Below, piece after piece: positions 20,131-24,353 of a stretch of DNA of 24,353 nt. Both the position numbers and the translations under genes were made by a program. The notes under the pieces were generated by a model. That model worked only from the letters and a program-made list of their open reading frames with translations. It searched no databases and was not told the origin of the DNA. Position 1 is the first letter of the stretch; each line of letters starts with the position of its first letter. The stretch lies in assembly GCA_001579985.1 (NCBI GenBank), contig LRSR01011881.1, positions 1 to 24,353 of the forward strand, given 5' to 3'. The stretch comes from Hypsibius dujardini. Its lineage: Eukaryota; Tardigrada; Eutardigrada; Parachela; Hypsibiidae.

Positions 20131-22558
20131 GTCTGTCTGTCTGTGTCTGTCTGTCTGTGTCTGTCTGCCGTCTTTCAATATGTGTCCTTGTTTGCCTTCC
20201 TTGTCTCACTGCGTTACTATCACGAGTGCTTCTTTGTCTATTGACGTTACTATGCACTGTGGACAAAAAAATATCCTACTCACGACTGAATATGACACTC
20301 CACTTGCTCTTGCGATACTCCGCCAACCCCTGGCTGAACAGCGCCTGCGCCTTGTCATACGCGCCAATCACCGAGTACTCATCGCCGATCCGGTTGAACA
20401 GCATCAAGGCTGTACGATTACAGCGATGTTTCCGGAACTGCGCAATCGCCGTGTTCAACAGATAAATCATCCAGCCGGTGTGATTTACGGCCCGCTCGCA
20501 ATTCTGTAGGTACACTGCGATGGGAACCTCCGTGGAATTCGACGGCACCGACAAAATCAACTGGCCGTAAAACTCCCCATCCACCGGGGGAGTCGGCACA
20601 AATGACAGCTGCTGCGGCGGAAATTGCAGGCAGTTCTTCTGACGCAGTTTCATGTGATCTGCCGCTTTGGTGAAATAAACACCGGGATTCTCTGACGGAA
20701 TGGCCGACAGCCCCGATTGGATGGCTTCGTCGAAGATCACCCCGAAAATATAGTTCTGTCGGAAGAGCCAGGCTTCGTGTTGATAGGCCAGATCGAGTGG
20801 GCCTTTGTATACGCGAAAGACCTCTAGGTGCTTACGGAAGTTACTGATAGCGTCGACGGGGCAGGCAAGACGGAAGGACAGCCGGCAGATACGATACATA
20901 ATGATCATCGCCACCGTTTTCACCTCGAAGCCGCCGTCTTGCCGGATCTGTTGCAGATTGAGGTAGGCTTGTTGGTAGTGTTTGAGCGATGTCTGCTTGT
21001 CTTGGCGGAACTCGTTAAAGTAGCCGATTTTGAATTGATGCCGAACAAGAAGGGAGAGGTTCTGGGAGGCCATCCGCATGACCGCGTCGCGGTGTCCTCG
21101 GACCCGTTTGGATTCATTGAGGTAGTACTGCAAAGGGAAGCAAAAAATTGGATAAGGGAAATGAATCATGGTCTCACAGAAGTGTGACTGATCAAGCAAT
21201 CAACTGGCTCACAACAGCTAAGGAAGTGCAATGGACAAGGAAACCGCACGAAATCATCCAAAATACCAACTCAATCTCTTAAGAATTATTCTGAGAGCAA
21301 TTAGACAGCGCTTGAGGTAGTATAAGTACCTGCTGCACCATTTCCGACAGAGCAGTTTCCAGCCGAATGACATATCCCATGAGTTGGTCATTATTTGGGA
21401 GGAAGAAGACCTGCTTCAGGGTCAGCTCGCATGAATTGCACAATCCATTGACTTTCTCCGAGTCCGGTGACGGCTCCCCGGGAGCAAAAGTATGCGGCCT
21501 AGACTGAAAAGAAGCAAAACAAAACACATGGATTAGCATCCATGAAAAAAAATATCCGGTAACCAGTTGATTGATTGATTAACACGGCAGAGTGGTTAAG
21601 CAGCGCTCGTACATCTTATCACTAAAATCCGTGTGAACGTTAAATGAACTGAGAAAAGCATGATAAAGAGAACGAAATTAATCAACTACAATTCAAAAAA
21701 ATCCAACAGAAAGGAAGTAAGAAACAATAAGCAGCAGGTCCATCAATCAACCGAAGATTCACATGTTGACGTCATAAGCAAACATGTAGCCAGTAATCAT
21801 TCAATCAACCCGCCTACGACAGCACCAAGCTAATTGGCCTTAGCTTCGTTTCGTTATGGACCCGTTTGCCCGACCGTTAATCAAATATGCTAGTGAAATA
21901 AAAAGGCCCAACTAAAAACGTTCAAGTGAACTGCACAACCAGCAATCAATCAGATCAAGGGAACCTAGAAACTGAATTAATAAACAGCAGACTCATCAAT
22001 CAATCGACGAATTACAGGGTGACGTCACAAGCCAGCCCACAACCGCCAATCGTCCAATCAACGCACCTGCACCAGCACCAAAGCGATGCGCGTACTCCGC
22101 CCCGCCAAACTCGCGCGCACCGTCGCAATCTTACTCGAGCAGGCAATCTTCTTTTCCGCAAAGGCCGGATCGTCCCACTCCAAGTCTGCAAACAGCACCA
22201 CCAACGCCGGCACCTCCAGCATGTGTTTCCTAATCCAGTTCTTTTTCAGGATGCCCCCCGGTACGGTGCCGTACTCGTAGGACTTTTTAATCTTGCTCAC
22301 GGGGTATTCGTGGTCCGCCGGGACGATCTGGTAGAGGATGGGGAGGCGGTCCGCGCCGCGGTTCGACGCGAAGCACTCCCAGATGGTGCGGTGGGTGGCG
22401 TTGTGGACGAAATCCAGTCCGCAGAGTGCGATGAACGGCTGCGGATCGGGGATTACTTCTGGGGGCAGATTGAACAGCGGGTCCGGCAGGTCGGGCGGAT
22501 TCATGCTGCGTTGAGGGAGACTGGCGGTGGGAGCTTGGCGGGTCGTGGTGGACTGCAT
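17473..22558 (-). CDS. TRAPPC11: Trafficking protein particle complex subunit 11 (TRAPPC11, foie gras), 7 exons
   Basis: TRAPPC11 is a large subunit of the metazoan TRAPP III complex, acting in ER-to-Golgi traffic and autophagy. Exons are 22558-22067, 21503-21330, 21127-20284, 19879-19494, 19417-19138, 18817-17876 and 17711-17473; 3357 nt, 1118 residues (human 1133). The N-terminal region matches the family (GLDFVHNATHRTIWECF, RADRLP-like, DHEYP, KKNWIRKHMLEVPALVV). Residues about 225-500 are the foie gras domain (LLVRHQFKIGYFNEFRQD, YRICRLSF). Residues about 580-1118 are the gryzun-type beta-rich C-terminus, ending LPKTVFVMPKN. An in-frame TAA two codons upstream fixes the start, although a second Met at residue 19 is possible. 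Introns 2-6 are short to moderate, and three carry CAGA/CTGT repeats. Every junction keeps phase. Confidence 0.96.
17785..17845. repeat. CAAA/CAGA tract, last TRAPPC11 intron
   Basis: A mixture of AAAC, ACAG and GGCA tetranucleotides. It lies in the intron 17712-17875 and reads as TGTT/CTGT in the TRAPPC11 sense. Confidence 0.85.
18818..19137 (-). other. TRAPPC11 intron 5 (320 bp)
   Basis: The donor TCGG|GTAAGT is at 19138/19137 and the acceptor ATTACAG at 18818. Its 5' half, in sense orientation, is the CAGA-type repeat. The 3' part stays open in the downstream exon's frame, which could mislead gene predictors into extending exon 6 upstream. Confidence 0.75.
18938..19087. repeat. (CAGA)n-rich tract, TRAPPC11 intron 5
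   Basis: A degenerate ACAG tetranucleotide tract containing a higher-order unit ACAGTCAGACAA repeated about three times near 19027-19070. Confidence 0.88.
19880..20283 (-). other. TRAPPC11 intron 3 (404 bp)
   Basis: The donor is AGTC|GTGAGT (20284/20283) and the acceptor is TTTCTAG (19880). The centre is a long CTGT/CAGA repeat. The rest is unremarkable. Confidence 0.8.
20011..20168. repeat. (CTGT)n microsatellite, TRAPPC11 intron 3
   Basis: A long CTGT tract with three copies of the 12-mer CTGATTGTCTGC at about 20027-20063, a pure CTGT run at about 20082-20131, and a GTGTCTGTCT higher-order end. Relative to its host gene it runs in the opposite sense to the other TRAPPC11 tracts. Confidence 0.95.
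21727..21829. repeat. Diverged direct repeat, copy A
   Basis: This aligns without gaps, at roughly 70% identity by eye, to 21980-22082, exactly 253 nt away. Shared anchors are AATAA(G/A)CAGCAG, CATCAATCAA, TGACGTCA, CAATCAAC and CAGCACCAA. Confidence 0.75.
21767..21774. promoter_or_regulatory. Perfect CRE palindrome TGACGTCA (copy A)
   Basis: A full CREB/ATF consensus palindrome in TRAPPC11 intron 1, less than 800 bp from the start codon. Function is inferred from the motif alone. Confidence 0.35.
21980..22082. repeat. Diverged direct repeat, copy B (includes the end of TRAPPC11 exon 1)
   Basis: Partner of 21727-21829. Its last 16 bases are the 3' end of coding exon 1 and the rest is the start of intron 1, so the duplication crossed the exon-intron border. 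The corresponding donor in copy A has GC where GT is expected. Confidence 0.7.
22020..22027. promoter_or_regulatory. Perfect CRE palindrome TGACGTCA (copy B)
   Basis: The second full TGACGTCA, 40 bp inside intron 1 from the exon 1 donor. It is the aligned counterpart of the site at 21767. Both copies are unmutated although their surroundings have diverged, which may indicate selection. Confidence 0.38.
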
Positions 22559-22760
22559 TTTTTACTGTTGTGGTATTTTTTTCCTCTGAAAACTAAACTA
22601 CAAGTCAGGAAGACCCCTGCTGCACGCAGTGCGGGGGCGCAAGAGGCGTGGCTTTGTTTTGTCTCATTACGCTGTAATTTAGTATGAGTACTTTTATATG
22701 AGTATACTTTTACTTTTAGTATGAGTTACTCATACGAGTACTCTTATGAGGTTTCGAGGG
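22559..22760. promoter_or_regulatory. TRAPPC11 5' flank with AGTATGAGTACTTTT repeats
   Basis: This is the presumed promoter of minus-strand TRAPPC11. At 22681-22760 the motif (A)GTATGAGTACTTTT recurs three to four times in degenerate form, and GTATGAGTTACTCATAC (about 22719-22735) is a near-perfect palindrome. No TATA box is evident on the minus strand between it and the ATG. Confidence 0.45.
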
Positions 22761-22799
22761 TACAGTATACAAGTTAATTATTGCACGTTTTTTCTGGAA

Positions 22800-23310
22800 T
22801 CTGGGTTATAATATTTTGGTAAATGAGAACTGATTGACTTGTAATTTATTGATTATATTGATCATTTATATTACTGTTGTGGCGTCACACGTAAGTACAT
22901 GTAAGTCGATATTATTAGCTTGTGCGCTGTAAACTGTGATCATGATGCAACTTGTAATTTGCAACTTGTACTGTAATTTCCTTTTATCTTTTATTTTTTT
23001 ATCTTTTACTTTTTAGTTTTTAGTTTCGAAATCTTATTTCTTAATTTTTAATTTTCAATATTAAAATTTTTATTTTTTAATACGTAGTTTGTAAATTGTA
23101 GCAGGTAATCCGTAGCTTGTAGCATGTAAGCCGTAATATGCGATTTGTATAACTTGGGGCATTGTAATTTCTACTGTAATTTGTGATTCGCCATCTAAAA
23201 TTTTGTAATTTTTAATATGTAATTTTGTAGCTTGCAATCTGTTTTCTGAAATTTGTACTAGTAATTTGTGATTTGTGATTTGTGATTTGTGATTTGTGAT
23301 TTTGGTATTC
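22800..23310. repeat. Degenerate TAATTTGTAA-type low-complexity region
   Basis: Short units such as GTAATTTGT, GTAGCTTGTA and GTGATTTGT recur throughout. A purer 7-bp array (TTTGTGA) lies at 23265-23300. An open frame seen here on the minus strand is just translated repeat. Confidence 0.75.
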
Positions 23311-24353
23311 ATGATAATGGGTAAGTTTATAATCAGGAATCTAAATTTTGAAATTTGGAGGTCCTAATTGTTGTTGTGGACTTACTAATGTGCAATTTTA
23401 ATTTTCAAGAACTTGACCGAACTGACCTTCATTGTGTAGTACCACTATAACGTCTCATAAGTTTTGAGAAAGAACGGCAGTAACAACTGCGTTAAGCCAA
23501 CATGGACAGCAACCCAGCGCCAACAGCAAGAGTGACTGACTAGTGGCCAAAAATAGCGGGAGATTGTTGCTAGAGGTTCGGTGAAGTGCGGACCCATCCC
23601 CAGCAGCTGCTGGCGGTGTTCCATTTCGGAAATTAAAATTAAGACTGTATTTCTTCAATTCCCGTAGGAATGTGCAGAGGATGAAAAACAAAGCGTGATA
23701 AAATAAGCACAGACACCCCAAAATCTGAAGGTTGTCATTTTGGACGGATCATCACATTACCGTGGATCTCGCTTGATGATTTCCCGAATCAGGGTTGGGT
23801 GCCTTCCCTGGGTTAAAACGGTTTTTTATTTTTGAGCGAGTTTTCTCCATGACTGTCGTCTATCTTCCGGGAAAACGGCGCCTTAAAATCATATACTCAT
23901 TGCGACAACTTCCGGTCTGCTTTAGGATATGATAGCACAAAGGACAACACCACAAAGGATACGACCCAAGTGCCTTATTATTTAGCCACACGTCTTCGAA
24001 AAACGGATACCCGCAATGTAATCACACTTTCAAAGGAGCAATTTCATATGCCATATATAAAACAACTTCCTATTGAAATATGACTTTCTGGTAAAGCGAC
24101 CATCCATCGGGGTCCTACCGGAAGTGTGTGTCTCCCATAAAGAAAGGCTTCAACTCTATGCATTCTACATGTTGACCCCTAACGTGTCATTACACACGGC
24201 AGCGGTGAAAGGAATGCGATAACGGGTGTTATGTTTCCGGTCGAGGCACTTTACCCATCCTATGCGCGGACCTTCAATTTATATGTTGACGATCCCCCCA
24301 CCCACCCCCACCCCTTTGAGACCGGGAGTTACACGGCCGGACAACCATCGCGG
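23311..24353. other. No gene recognised
   Basis: This end of the window has no exon that I can match to a family on either strand. An 88-codon minus-strand frame at 23455-23721 is low-complexity and unsupported. Base composition is more balanced here than in the AT-rich stretch before it, so it could be the edge of another gene or an old transposon. The only distinct feature is a C-rich run at 24294-24314. Confidence 0.5.
24294..24314 (-). other. Candidate G-quadruplex motif
   Basis: The plus strand has four C-runs of 6, 3, 5 and 4 separated by single A residues. The minus strand therefore has four G-runs with one-base loops, a canonical and very stable quadruplex pattern. Confidence 0.7.

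Larger units (their letters stand above)
21504..22066 (-). other. TRAPPC11 intron 1 (563 bp)
   Basis: The donor is GTGCAG|GTGCGT (22067/22066) and the acceptor is TTCTTTTCAG before 21503. It holds a diverged internal duplication, two TGACGTCA sites and many ATCAATCAA motifs. Confidence 0.85.

Noticed and set aside
19961-20509. Several open frames rich in CLSV or TDRQ on both strands
   Set aside because: They are translations of the CTGT/CAGA microsatellite in a TRAPPC11 intron plus antisense of TRAPPC11 exon 3.
23455-23721. 88-codon minus-strand frame with a hydrophobic run
   Set aside because: Low-complexity leucine/serine content, no similarity, and no splice or promoter support.

Overview
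The window is animal nuclear DNA. Five protein genes are split by many short GT-AG introns, and three of them belong to well-known eukaryotic families: Mediator subunit MED1, spliceosome factor PRPF38A and trafficking subunit TRAPPC11. The metazoan-type MED1 tail, compact introns (78 bp upward) and dense packing suggest a small-genome invertebrate. The species cannot be fixed from this sequence; an ecdysozoan such as a tardigrade or small arthropod is only a guess.

Layout: MED1 (minus, 17 exons, 8387 to 466), PRPF38A (minus, 2 exons, 10930 to 9388), an unnamed PHD-finger protein (minus, 6 exons, 14274 to 11561), a pogo/Tigger-type transposase-derived gene (plus, 8 exons, 14765 to 17195) and TRAPPC11 (minus, 7 exons, 22558 to 17473). 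From about 22760 to 24353 I see no gene. I assembled exons by hand from splice sites, phase and family similarity. In all five models the exon lengths sum to a multiple of three with no internal stop.

The most notable locus is 11.5-17.2 kb. A transposase-like gene has kept its reading frame across eight exons, has no visible terminal repeats, and has lost the first catalytic aspartate of the DDE/D domain. This is the profile of a domesticated DNA-binding protein. It is head-to-head with a PHD-finger gene across a 490-bp spacer, so the two may share a promoter. Its 3' end nearly meets that of TRAPPC11.

Other structure: two foldback MITE-like elements in MED1 introns (one with 104-nt arms, one with a clean TA duplication), a degraded third near PRPF38A, five intronic (CAGA)n tracts clustered between 15.8 and 20.2 kb, a frame-preserving 78-bp MED1 intron built around a 19-bp tandem duplication, and a 253-nt-spaced duplication in TRAPPC11 intron 1 that carries two perfect TGACGTCA sites. 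The genes share general nuclear or trafficking roles, and nothing suggests an operon or a dedicated gene cluster.
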